IMG/VR virus record: IMGVR_UViG_3300020221_000062
Span: 1-33,675 of that record
Origin: a virus
Reading direction: 5' to 3' (one strand)
DNA: 33,675 nt
The position numbers and the translations under genes were made by a program. Of this stretch, positions 22,641 to 30,700 are shown piece by piece. Under the pieces are notes generated by a model that worked only from the letters and a program-made list of their open reading frames with translations, was not told the origin of the DNA and did no database searches. Numbering within the stretch: position 1 is the stretch's first letter; each line of letters begins with the position of its first letter.

Positions 22641-23186
22641 ATGACAAAAGCAGTTAATTTTGAATCAAAAGATATTAGAACTAAAGATGGCAATCTAAAG
22701 TTCGGACATATTCATCAGGATCAAACAAAATCATCGATTATGATGCAAGGCCAAGGAGGTCTTGAATACATTTCAATTGATCAATCTGGTGCCACTGGAA
22801 GATGGATTACAAATAGATGTAGAGGGAGATATCAGGTTAAGTGTGGTGATGAGATTAAAAAGGGACAACCTGCATTCTATGTTGACGCTGCCAATGGAGA
22901 CATTGTAATCCGCACTGGTGGTAGAATTAGAATGGAAGCAGAGAATATTGATATTATCGCAAATGGTGGAAGTGACAATAAAAATGGTATAATAACATTA
23001 AAGTCTAATGAGGAAGTTAAATTAGAAAGTAAAAAGATTACTTTAGACTCAAAAGAATCCTGCAACATTTTTGGAGCAGGAAGTGTTCAAGTATCAGCCC
23101 AGAACATCTTAAAAATGTATGGAGGTACGATGGAAAAACTTACAGGTGCAGGTAAAGCACTCCTAGATACAACAGCATTTAAGTAA
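22641..23186 (+). CDS. Spike-like beta-helix protein
   Basis: 181 residues. After an N-terminal part (ESKDIRTKDGNLKFGHIHQD) and a beta region with SGATGRWITNR, the sequence turns into short alternating strands: GDIVIRTGGRIRMEAENIDI, then NGIITLKSNEEVKLESKKIT, LDSKESCNIFGAGSVQVSA. This is the pattern of triple-stranded beta-helix needles such as the gp5 C-domain and VgrG. I infer that it is the membrane-piercing spike carried on the preceding OB-fold protein. The length is short for a complete gp5 needle. It is separated by 5 bases from the gp5-like gene and by 5 from the next, in the same operon. Confidence 0.65.
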   Translation: MTKAVNFESKDIRTKDGNLKFGHIHQDQTKSSIMMQGQGGLEYISIDQSGATGRWITNRCRGRYQVKCGDEIKKGQPAFYVDAANGDIVIRTGGRIRMEAENIDIIANGGSDNKNGIITLKSNEEVKLESKKITLDSKESCNIFGAGSVQVSAQNILKMYGGTMEKLTGAGKALLDTTAFK

Positions 23187-23191
23187 AAATT

Positions 23192-24112
23192 ATGAGTGGA
23201 ATGTCAATATCGCCAGAAATGATGTCTGGCCCGCTGTATGTAACCAGCGATAAATCAAAACCCAAAGCACTTAGAGATGGTGATAAGGACATAACTGGAG
23301 CGACTTATCTTCAAGGCCCAGTTCAGATTGGTATCGACGGAGCATATTCTTCCGTAGATGCAACTTTAATGGTTGGTAACTTGCAAAACAACCAGGCAGC
23401 AACTCCGGATAATGCTTTATATGTAAAAGGAAATACAACTCATGAGGGAAATTATACTCACACTGGTGATATGACACAAACTGGTGATTATATTCAGAAA
23501 GGTGATGTTGAACATATTGGCGATAGTTACCATGAGGGATGCTTTACAGTTGTAAGTCCACCAACATGTAGCTCACAATTCCAAGCAAATTTGGATATTG
23601 ATGGATATGTTCATATGACACAAGAACTTGAAGTTGGTACAACAGGACAGTTTGGTGGAAATGTAACTGCTTCTGAATTTACTGCTGGTGGCATCACATT
23701 AACTTCAAGAAAAGCATTTGATATTCCTCATCCAACGAAAGAAGGGTGGAGACTCAGGCACATCTGTCCAGAAGGCCCCACTGCAGATGTTTATGTTCGT
23801 GGTAGAATTACAAATAAAACAAAGATTGAACTTCCACATTATTGGATGAAACTTGTAGATCCGCGAACGATTACAGTATCTTTGACTCCCATTGGGGCAC
23901 ATCAAGATATTACAATTAAAAGAATTTCAGACAATGAAGTTCATCTCCAAGCAAAAGGTGGAATGCCAATTGACTGTTTTTATCACATTTATGGTGAAAG
24001 AATGGATGGAGAAAAACTGATTGCTGAGTATCAAGGAGATACTCCAGAAGCATATCCAGGGGACAATTCACAGTATTCTGTCGCTGGATATCATTACGAT
24101 CAGAGGGGTTGA
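23192..24112 (+). CDS. Fibre- or spike-like virion protein
   Basis: 306 residues. The N-terminal third has LYVTSDKSKPKALRDGDKDI and a short repeat THTGDMTQTGDYIQKGDVEH (about 87-107), typical of trimeric beta-structured fibres. The C-terminal part, RKAFDIPHPTKEGWRLRHIC then EGPTADVYVRGRI, LVDPRTITVSLTPIGAHQDI and PIDCFYHIYGER, is a conserved module seen in virion proteins of many aquatic viruses. The protein is probably a surface-exposed tail or baseplate component. It ends the late structural run; its stop is contained in the -35 box of the next promoter. Confidence 0.7.
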   Translation: MSGMSISPEMMSGPLYVTSDKSKPKALRDGDKDITGATYLQGPVQIGIDGAYSSVDATLMVGNLQNNQAATPDNALYVKGNTTHEGNYTHTGDMTQTGDYIQKGDVEHIGDSYHEGCFTVVSPPTCSSQFQANLDIDGYVHMTQELEVGTTGQFGGNVTASEFTAGGITLTSRKAFDIPHPTKEGWRLRHICPEGPTADVYVRGRITNKTKIELPHYWMKLVDPRTITVSLTPIGAHQDITIKRISDNEVHLQAKGGMPIDCFYHIYGERMDGEKLIAEYQGDTPEAYPGDNSQYSVAGYHYDQRG

Positions 24113-24137
24113 CAGGGTTCTTTGGATGTACTATAAT
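24109..24137 (+). promoter_or_regulatory. Consensus sigma70 promoter of the tRNA region
   Basis: Perfect TTGACA (24109-24114), 17-base spacer, perfect TATAAT (24132-24137). The -35 box contains the TGA stop of the fibre-like gene. It should give strong early transcription of the tRNA and small-ORF cluster. Confidence 0.92.
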
Positions 24138-24162
24138 ATCCAAGTAATCAAAAACAAACCAA

Positions 24163-24351
24163 ATGATAGCCGAAGAAGAGTATCTGACTCGTTGTGTAGT
24201 TGATCCTCAACTGCGAACCTTTCGTCTTTATTCAAGTGAAGGTTCAGAAAAGAAAGTGTCTTGTGAGACTGTCGATCAGTTTATGAATGTTCTGCAAATG
24301 GTTCGTTCACAACTTGACGAAGACACTCTTGTTTATGTCAATCCCCTTTGA
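24163..24351 (+). CDS. Small conserved hypothetical protein
   Basis: 62 residues starting MIAEEEYLTRCVVDPQLRTF. It looks like a small alpha/beta protein: strands with RTFRLYSSEG and a helix VDQFMNVLQMVRSQLDEDTL, then VYVNPL. It is the first gene after the consensus promoter at 24109. A hairpin with a T-rich tail overlaps its stop codon, just before tRNA-Gly. Not recognised by family name. Confidence 0.75.
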   Translation: MIAEEEYLTRCVVDPQLRTFRLYSSEGSEKKVSCETVDQFMNVLQMVRSQLDEDTLVYVNPL

Positions 24352-24359
24352 GGGATTTT
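24340..24359 (+). terminator. Weak hairpin overlapping the stop codon
   Basis: AATCCC (24340-24345) pairs with GGGATT (24352-24357), loop of six, followed by TTTA. It may attenuate transcription or mark the tRNA precursor 5' end. Confidence 0.35.
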
Positions 24360-24361
24360 AT

Positions 24362-24433
24362 GCGGATGTAATTCAGTGGTAGAATGGCTGCCTTCCAAGC
24401 AGTTCGTCGCCCGTTCGAATCGGGTCATCCGCT
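24362..24433 (+). tRNA. tRNA-Gly (TCC)
   Basis: A 72-base cloverleaf: acceptor GCGGATG with CATCCGC, T discriminator, D arm TTCAGTGGTAGAA, anticodon stem GCTGC/GCAGT with loop CTTCCAA (anticodon TCC) and a T arm with GTTCGAAT. The 3' CCA is not encoded. It would read GGA and GGG glycine codons; GGA is frequent in these phage genes, which would make the tRNA useful against a GC-richer host pool. Confidence 0.95.
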
Positions 24434-24450
24434 CTAGTTTACAAGTTTTT

Positions 24451-24657
24451 ATGAATCCCTACAAAATCAAACAAGCATCTTTAAAAGAGATTCCAGTGAA
24501 AACAACACCAGAAAATGTACGAGAGGCAAATGAAGGGTTATTTCATGCTAAAATGACTTTACCCGCTGCTGCTAAACATTGTGGAATGACACAAAAAGAA
24601 ATGAAGTTGACATTCTTTGAGTTCTTGAAGTATAATCCACCTACTTACCAAACGTAG
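24451..24657 (+). CDS. Small HTH-like conserved protein
   Basis: 68 residues starting MNPYKIKQASLKEIPVKTTP. The region LPAAAKHCGMTQKEMKLTFF looks like a helix-turn-helix: AAAKHCGM turn, then TQKEMKLTF as recognition helix, so it may bind DNA; this is inference. The ATG at 24451 is chosen because an earlier in-frame start would run through tRNA-Gly. It lies between tRNA-Gly and tRNA-Leu in the same transcript. I do not know a function. Confidence 0.7.
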   Translation: MNPYKIKQASLKEIPVKTTPENVREANEGLFHAKMTLPAAAKHCGMTQKEMKLTFFEFLKYNPPTYQT

Positions 24658-24665
24658 GTTCTTAT

Positions 24666-24740
24666 GGGCGGGTAGTCCAACAGGCAGGAGACACCAAACT
24701 TAAAATTTGTTCAGTGCGGGTTCGAATCCCGCTCCGCCTA
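24666..24740 (+). tRNA. tRNA-Leu (TAA), short variable arm
   Basis: A 75-base cloverleaf: acceptor GGGCGGG with TCCGCCT (two G-T pairs), A discriminator, D arm with a short GTC/GAC stem, anticodon loop CTTAAAA (anticodon TAA), T arm GCGGG-TTCGAAT-CCCGC. No CCA is encoded. The variable region is only about five or six bases, whereas bacterial and T4 leucine tRNAs have a long extra arm; the D and T arms nevertheless resemble leucine tRNAs. Confidence 0.85.
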
Positions 24741-24767
24741 TGTACTTCTAAATAAAATCAAAAAGCA

Positions 24768-25037
24768 ATGAAGTATCGGATCGAAACTGCCTATTGCTGG
24801 TATGACAAAGGTTCAAAAATTGTATTGATGTATTTCATTAATAATGTGCCTTTTACCTTCGACGAACTACCAGAAATAGCATTCTCAGATCCAGAGTTGA
24901 TCGAATTAGCAGATCAACAACTCCGATGGGAACCTGAGGATCTTTATAAAACATCATTTTATCTCATTGATGAGCAATGCCATCCAATGTTATTTAATTT
25001 AGAATTAGAGAATCCTGAATGTCTTCCCGTTGATTAA
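24768..25037 (+). CDS. Conserved hypothetical protein between tRNAs
   Basis: 89 residues starting MKYRIETAYCWYDKGSKIVL. Composition is acidic and rich in Glu, Leu and aromatic residues; it looks like a compact alpha/beta protein. It lies between tRNA-Leu and tRNA-Thr, with tRNA-Thr beginning one base after its stop codon, so gene and tRNA are in one transcript. No motif or family is recognised. Confidence 0.72.
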   Translation: MKYRIETAYCWYDKGSKIVLMYFINNVPFTFDELPEIAFSDPELIELADQQLRWEPEDLYKTSFYLIDEQCHPMLFNLELENPECLPVD

Positions 25038-25038
25038 T

Positions 25039-25110
25039 GCCAGATTAGCTCAGTGGTAGAGCAACGGTTTTGTAAACCGTTGGCCGTCGGTTCAAGTCCG
25101 ACATCTGGCT
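25039..25110 (+). tRNA. tRNA-Thr (TGT)
   Basis: A 72-base cloverleaf: acceptor GCCAGAT with ATCTGGC, T discriminator, D arm AGCTCAGTGGTAGAGC, anticodon stem AACGG/CCGTT with loop TTTTGTAAA centre (anticodon TGT), T arm GTCGG-TTCAAGT-CCGAC. No CCA is encoded. Reads ACA and probably other ACN codons. Confidence 0.96.
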
Positions 25111-25129
25111 TGAGTTCATAAAAAACTCT

Positions 25130-25720
25130 GTGTCATTAATTTCACAAAAAGACAGACAAATCGCAGTTGACGCACTTAATGCACTGATGAGTATGGAAAA
25201 TGATTTTCATAAACAAATAAAAATTTATGATGATATTTTTGATTTTCATTATAAGTCATTCCTTTTTTCATTTCTTTGTAATTCTAAGTTTAAAATTGGT
25301 TGGAGTGATGGATCTACAATTGACAAAGACATAGATAAGTATTTGCATTCGTGGTTTTCTAAAGATGATATTACAAATTGTTTAATTTTAGAAAAAATAC
25401 AAAATAGTTCACTTTTTGATCACATATGCAATTTAAATCTTGAAAAGGTGGTTTGTAATTTAAGTACTTCATCAGATTCGCATTTTATTCATACGCACCT
25501 AGACAAATTAGTTTTAGTTTATTATGCAAATTTAGAGTGGCGTAATGGTTGGCACGGAGAAACTTTATTTTATGACGACTCATGCAAAAATATAATTTTT
25601 GCATCTCCTTATACACCAGGAAGAATTATAGTTTTTGATGGATCAATTCCACACACTATTAGGCCACAGTCTACACATGCCACAAAATTTAGATTTACTT
25701 TAAGTTTATTTTTTTCATAA
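25130..25720 (+). CDS. 2OG-Fe(II) oxygenase-like protein
   Basis: 196 residues. The C-terminal half has the double-stranded beta-helix dioxygenase pattern: HTHLD (His123-x-Asp125 of the HxD iron motif), GWHGETLFYDD (140-150), VFDGSIPHTIRPQ with the distal iron His175, and KFRFTLSLFF with the probable 2-oxoglutarate-binding Arg188. Such enzymes are frequent in T4-like cyanophages; substrates (protein, nucleic acid or small molecule) are unknown. A GTG at 25130 is taken as start because the first residues look like protein; ATG 25187 or 25193 are alternatives. The gene is very AT-rich and comes right after tRNA-Thr, suggesting recent gain. Confidence 0.85.
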   Translation: MSLISQKDRQIAVDALNALMSMENDFHKQIKIYDDIFDFHYKSFLFSFLCNSKFKIGWSDGSTIDKDIDKYLHSWFSKDDITNCLILEKIQNSSLFDHICNLNLEKVVCNLSTSSDSHFIHTHLDKLVLVYYANLEWRNGWHGETLFYDDSCKNIIFASPYTPGRIIVFDGSIPHTIRPQSTHATKFRFTLSLFFS

Positions 25721-25843
25721 TAAACGTAAACAAACCTAGATATTTTTTTACTATTCAATTCAAAAATTCCAATTTAACTTATCAAAAAGTATATAATTGG
25801 AGCGTAAAGAATAAACTATTATCTTGGAAACAAAACAAAGTTG

Positions 25844-26455
25844 ATGAGTAAAAGTGCTTACTTTATAGATAGTGTGAAGAAGTGTGAAGTAGAAGATCTG
25901 CTTTACACTTTTCATTATCTAAAGGATGAAAGTAAAACTTTTAAGACTCAATACAATTATGGCCTCTACAGAAATTCTGTTACGGATATTCTGCACGTTG
26001 GTGGTTGTCTCGGGGTGTGCATCTTTACTGGGCTCTCAGTCCCAGAAATAGCAGTAGGCGCATTTGGTTTAGAAAGACATGAACAAAATGGACTTTATGA
26101 ACTTTCGAGACTTTGTATTCATCCAGATCTTCAAAAAGAAGAGCATAATATTACATCATGGTTTGTGAGTCGTTGTATCAAGAGGTTTAGAAAAGATGCC
26201 CGCGTTCGTTGTATTCTTAGTTACGCTGATGCTAATCACCACTCTGGAACTATATACAGAGCTTGTAATTTTAAGTATTACGGTTTAACCGATCCAAAAA
26301 AAGATTTTTATTATGCTGACGGAACTAAACATTCTAGGGGTAGTGTTAGAGGTATTGATGGTGAGTGGAGGGATCGCTCTCGTAAACATCGCTATCTTAT
26401 GGTATTCGAAAAGGAACTAAAAGAACGCTTGACATGGAAAGAAAAATCGTGGTAA
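25844..26455 (+). CDS. Mom-like GNAT protein, candidate DNA modifier
   Basis: 203 residues starting MSKSAYFIDSVKKCEVEDLL. The order of elements fits the phage Mu Mom family (a GNAT-fold protein that makes methylcarbamoyl-adenine in DNA, hiding phage DNA from restriction): TFHYLKDESKT, NYGLYRNSVTDI, GGCLGVCIFTGLSVPE, YELSRLCIHPDLQ, and near the C-terminus RCILSYADANHHSGTIYRAC followed by NFKYYGLT. SYAD..HHSGTIYRA.NF is the most telling segment. The enzyme uses acetyl-CoA in Mu as far as known. Family membership is from memory; target base and real activity are inference. The 123-base gap before it is AT-rich with a TATAAT but no good -35. A promoter for the next gene lies inside its 3' end. 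Confidence 0.75.
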   Translation: MSKSAYFIDSVKKCEVEDLLYTFHYLKDESKTFKTQYNYGLYRNSVTDILHVGGCLGVCIFTGLSVPEIAVGAFGLERHEQNGLYELSRLCIHPDLQKEEHNITSWFVSRCIKRFRKDARVRCILSYADANHHSGTIYRACNFKYYGLTDPKKDFYYADGTKHSRGSVRGIDGEWRDRSRKHRYLMVFEKELKERLTWKEKSW

Positions 26456-26458
26456 AAT
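26429..26458 (+). promoter_or_regulatory. Sigma70-type promoter before the halogenase-like gene
   Basis: TTGACA (26429-26434), 18-base spacer, TAAAAT (26453-26458), 18 bases before the ATG at 26477. It lies mainly inside the Mom-like gene. Confidence 0.75.
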
Positions 26459-26476
26459 ATTATAAAAAATAATTAT

Positions 26477-27652
26477 ATGAAAATTGCAATTATTGGAAAA
26501 GGCACTGCATCCATTGTAACCGCACTTACATGTATTAAAAATAATCATGAAGTTGATATCTATTATGATCCAAACCAACCGCATATCAGTGTAGGAGAAT
26601 CTACCACACCACATGTTGCACAATTAATATATGAAATTCTTGGATTAAATATTTTTGATTTAATAGAAGAAGATATTGCATCTATTAAACAAGGAATTAA
26701 ATTTATTAATTGGGGAAATGGAACATCATTTAAACATATATTTCAAAATAATCAAATTGCTTTTCATTTTGAAACTCAAAAATTTAATCCATTTATCAAC
26801 AATATTTTAGAACAAAATAATTATATAAAATACATCCCTAAAAGAGTAAATGAATATAGAATTGATGAAGATAAAGTTTATATTGAAGATGAATGTTATG
26901 ACTTTATAATTTTTTGCTCGGGGTGGTGTAATGAATCCGAATATATTAAACCATACTTTGAAACAGTAAATTCTGGTGTTTTATTTACTGACGAAAAAAT
27001 AAATGAATATGGATTTACACTTCATAATGCAACGGAAGATGGATGGCAATTTGGATTACCTTTTCCAAATAAAAATATTACAAAATGTGGTTATTTGTTT
27101 GATAGAAACAAAATTTCTATAGATAAAGTCAAAAAAAAATTAAAGCATCTTGAAATAAAAAATAGTTATGAATGGACGCCAAAATTTTCTAAAAAAATAA
27201 TTCAAAATCAACACATAGCTTATAATGGAAATAAACTTTTTTTCTTAGAACCTCTTCAAGCTCTTTCAATTTATTATTTCATTGAATTTGCAAATTTTAT
27301 TTGTGAATATTTGAAAGATAGATCTGTTGAAAATTTTTGTAAAATTAATAAAAATTATCACTATGAAATGTGGACATATCAATTATCTTTAGCATATCAC
27401 TATCAATATGGATCAATTTATGATAGTAACTTTTGGAATATAACCAAGAAAAAGGCAAAAGAATTTATGTCGTTTACTATTAACGGAAATGAAGAATTAC
27501 TTCTTTCTCATATGGTTAATGATATAATTTTAAAAGGAAAAACAGATCTTTCAAAAATTGGTATTTTCGGATTTGATGATATTCGTCAATTGCATTGTGG
27601 AATGACACAAACTAAAATAAATGATATTTTTGAAAAATACTTGACAATTTAA
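26477..27652 (+). CDS. Flavin-dependent halogenase-like protein
   Basis: 391 residues. The N-terminus MKIAIIGKGTASIVTALTCI is an FAD-binding Rossmann motif. VGESTTPHVAQL (39-50) is the GEST.P signature of tryptophan halogenases, and Lys71 in ASIKQGIKFINWG aligns with the catalytic lysine of that family. DGWQFGLPFPN (188-198) resembles the WxWxIP motif with the second Trp replaced by Phe, and LFFLEPLQALSI (254-265) the FLDPL segment near the flavin. Typical halogenases have 500-550 residues, so this is a short form. Similar genes are known in cyanophages; substrate and halide use are unknown, and a hydroxylase role is possible. The gene is very AT-rich. It has its own promoter. Confidence 0.85.
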   Translation: MKIAIIGKGTASIVTALTCIKNNHEVDIYYDPNQPHISVGESTTPHVAQLIYEILGLNIFDLIEEDIASIKQGIKFINWGNGTSFKHIFQNNQIAFHFETQKFNPFINNILEQNNYIKYIPKRVNEYRIDEDKVYIEDECYDFIIFCSGWCNESEYIKPYFETVNSGVLFTDEKINEYGFTLHNATEDGWQFGLPFPNKNITKCGYLFDRNKISIDKVKKKLKHLEIKNSYEWTPKFSKKIIQNQHIAYNGNKLFFLEPLQALSIYYFIEFANFICEYLKDRSVENFCKINKNYHYEMWTYQLSLAYHYQYGSIYDSNFWNITKKKAKEFMSFTINGNEELLLSHMVNDIILKGKTDLSKIGIFGFDDIRQLHCGMTQTKINDIFEKYLTI

Positions 27653-27669
27653 AAATTTTATCTTATAAT
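27641..27669 (+). promoter_or_regulatory. Consensus sigma70 promoter after the halogenase-like gene
   Basis: Perfect TTGACA (27641-27646), 17-base spacer, perfect TATAAT (27664-27669). The only thing it can drive before the terminator at 27711 is a short RNA. Confidence 0.9.
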
Positions 27670-27675
27670 TTAAAA

Positions 27676-27740
27676 GCGATTTCGAATCAAATCCCTTCCG
27701 TGTGACTTTAAAACCTCCAATTACTTGGAGGTTTTCTTGT
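27676..27740 (+). ncRNA. Candidate short non-coding RNA
   Basis: Between a consensus promoter and a good terminator, a transcript of about 60-65 bases is expected, with no ORF inside. It contains GATTTCGAATC, which can form a small hairpin, an unpaired CCCTTCCG stretch that could base-pair with a target, and the terminator stem. Transcription start is estimated from the -10 box. No known RNA family is recognised. Confidence 0.5.
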
Positions 27741-27741
27741 T
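27711..27741 (+). terminator. Rho-independent terminator
   Basis: AAACCTCC (27711-27718) pairs perfectly with GGAGGTTT (27727-27734) around an eight-base loop, followed by a TTCTTGTTT tail. Confidence 0.85.
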
Positions 27742-27742
27742 T

Positions 27743-27750
27743 GATAAATA
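27743..27750 (+). promoter_or_regulatory. Late promoter of the giant fibre-like gene
   Basis: GATAAATA fits NATAAATA, sits right after the terminator and 29 bases before the ATG at 27780, the right distance for a T4-type late start. Confidence 0.65.
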
Positions 27751-27779
27751 ATCCATAACGGAAACTATAGTTTAATAAG

Positions 27780-30700
27780 ATGGGTCTCTCCAGATTAGAT
27801 AATTTTCTGAAATCAGTTCGTGGTACGATTCTCTACGTTGATCCAAACAGTCTCGATGCCACCGACAGTATTGAAAATCAGGGCAATTCACTTGCACGTC
27901 CATTCAGAAGTCTTCAAAGAGCTTTAATTGAAGCAGCAAGATTTTCATATCAAAGAGGATTAGATAACGATAGATTTGGTAAGACTACAATTCTTCTTTA
28001 TCCTGGAGATCACTTTGTTGATAATCGTCCTGGTTGGATTCCTGACGGGGCAAATAATTTTAGATTAAGAAGCGGAGCAACATCATCAAACTTAACAGAG
28101 TTGACATTAACCACTAACTTTGATGTTTCTGCAGAAGATAACGAGTTATACAAATATAATAGTATTCATGGTGGTATCATTGTTCCTCGTGGTACATCCA
28201 TCGTTGGTATGGATCTTCGTAAAACAAAGATTCGTCCTCTTTATGTTCCAGATCCAGAAAATGATAATATTGAAAGATCTTGTGTACTCCGCGTAACTGG
28301 TGCTTGTTATTTTTGGCAATTCACAATTCTTGATGCAGATCCTAATGGAACTTGCTATAAAGATTATACAACAAATATCTTTGTTCCTAATTTTTCACAC
28401 CACAAGCTTGCTGGATTTGAATATGCTGATGGTGTTAACAATGTAAAAATTGACGATACTTTCCAAACATTTGAAACATCCAGAACTGATCTGGACATGT
28501 ATTATGAGAAGGTTGGTATTGCATATGGAATTACATCTGGAAGGCCAGTTTCGCCAGATTATCCATCTGAAGTAGATCTTCAACCAGTCATTGATGAATA
28601 TCGTATCGTTGGTTCTAGAGGTGCTGCAGTAGGTATCACAAGCATCCGTTCTGGTGATGGTATCACTGGCAATACAACAATCACTGTAACTCTTGAAGAA
28701 GAGTTTCCTCAATTAAGTGTTGATACTCCAATTCAAATTAATGGAGTTGCTGCTGCAGGATATGACGGACAATTTGTTGTCAATGCAGTCAATAGCCTTA
28801 CAGAAATTCAATATAAGGTTCAAAATACACCAGTTAGTTTCTTACCATCAGTTGCTGGTGCTACCCTGAACATTGCTGTTGATACAGTAACCTCAGCATC
28901 ACCATATATCTTTAACGTTTCGTTGAGATCTGTCTATGGTATGTGTGGCTTGCTTGGAGATGGATCCAAAGCAGATGGATTTAAATCAATGGTTGTGGCT
29001 CAATACACCGGTATTGGACTACAAAAGGATGATAATGCATTTGTCAAATATGATTCTTCTTCGGGAACATATCGTGATTCTACAACTGTTGCAAATCTGC
29101 ACACAGATTCTCTTGCGAGATTCAAACCAGCATATGAAAATTTCCATATTAAGGCAGTTAATGATGCTTACATGCAATTGGTTTCCGTCTTTGCAATTGG
29201 ATTTACAGAACATTTTGCTGTAGAGTCTGGTGGTGACTTTTCAATCAACAACTCAAACTCAAACTTTGGCGCAAAAGCATTTAGAGCATCTGGATTCAGA
29301 AAAGATGCATTTGCAAGAGATGATGTTGGATACATCACTCACTTCATTGCACCAAAAGAAATTGAAGATACGGAAATTAGTGTTGGATTTGCAGCAATTG
29401 ATATTCCCAGAACAGTCAGTGCTGCGACAACTCACAAACTTTATTTGTTTAATGAAACAGAACTTGATAATCCTCCAATCACAGTTATTGATGGATATCG
29501 TTTAGGTGCAAAAGAAAATGATATCATTTACACTGAATTAAACGTAGCAACTGGTGGTGGATCCACAGATATTAATGTATTTTCGGCACGTATTGTCATG
29601 CCGAATACACAAAATACTGGAACAGAAGTTTCTTCAGAGAAGTCCTTCTATGTAGGAAGAACTGTTGCTGGCATTAACAGCGTCAGTGCTAATGTTCTTA
29701 CCTTAACTTCAAATCATTCATTCCTGAATGGAGAATCAGTTCGTGTTATTAGTGAGAATGGACATCTTCCAGATGGTGTAGAGTTTAATACTGTATATCA
29801 TGCAATTACAAATGATGTTGCATCAATTAATGCAAATCAAATTAAATTAGCACAATCATTAAATGATGCAATCAATGATAATGAAATTACTCTGAATAAC
29901 AAAGGTGGAACACTGCAAATTGTAAGTAGAGTTTCGGATAAAAATCCTGGAGAACTTGGCCACCCTGTTGGTTTTGATACTGTTCAGGGACAATGGTTCG
30001 TCAACGTTGCAACTGCTGCATCAGAAAATAGCATTTACCCAACTCTTGCAGCACTCCCAACACCAAATCCTGGTGATAAGACTTCAAGAAGTTATATCAA
30101 GAGAAAGCCAGATCAAAGAGGGTTAATTGACACAACTTATCGTGTTCGTTATGTTATTCCAAAAGATTCGACAACTATTGCTCGTCCACCTTTGGATGGA
30201 TATATCATTCAAGAATCCAATAGTGTTCTTGGTGCTGGAACAACAGAAATTGCAGAGTTCTTTGATCCTGCAGGAACAACATTAACTAACTCAACTCAAT
30301 TCAGAAATTTCAGATTTATTGCTGATGCGAATTGGGTTGGTGGAACCGCAAATATCATTACTGAATTCCCCCATGACTTAAATGTTGGATCTGAAGTTGA
30401 AGTTATCAATGTTCTGAGTGGTAACAATACAACTGGAATTGCTAACTCAGCATTTAATGGAACTCATACAGTTACTGGAATCGGCAGTGCAAGACACTTT
30501 AGTTTTGCATTAACAGGAGATCCTGGTGCGTTCTTAAATGATACTTCAACTAGAAACGCAGATCTTCCATACTTTAAGAGAAAGAAATTAAAGAATACTT
30601 ATCAGGTATTCAGAAGTGAAGAAGTTCAACCATATGTTTCAAATGTTCAAGACGGTGTTTATCACCTGTACATCATTAATGCATCTAACTCTCCAACGGT

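Noticed and set aside
27676-27705. TTCGAATC as the T arm of a degenerate tRNA
   Set aside because: The flanking bases do not form a T stem or acceptor stem, so no cloverleaf can be drawn.
28395-28712. Minus-strand ORF of 105 codons in the fibre-like gene
   Set aside because: Shadow of the long open plus-strand frame from 27780, as are the plus-strand ORFs at 28936, 30616, 32026 and 33211.
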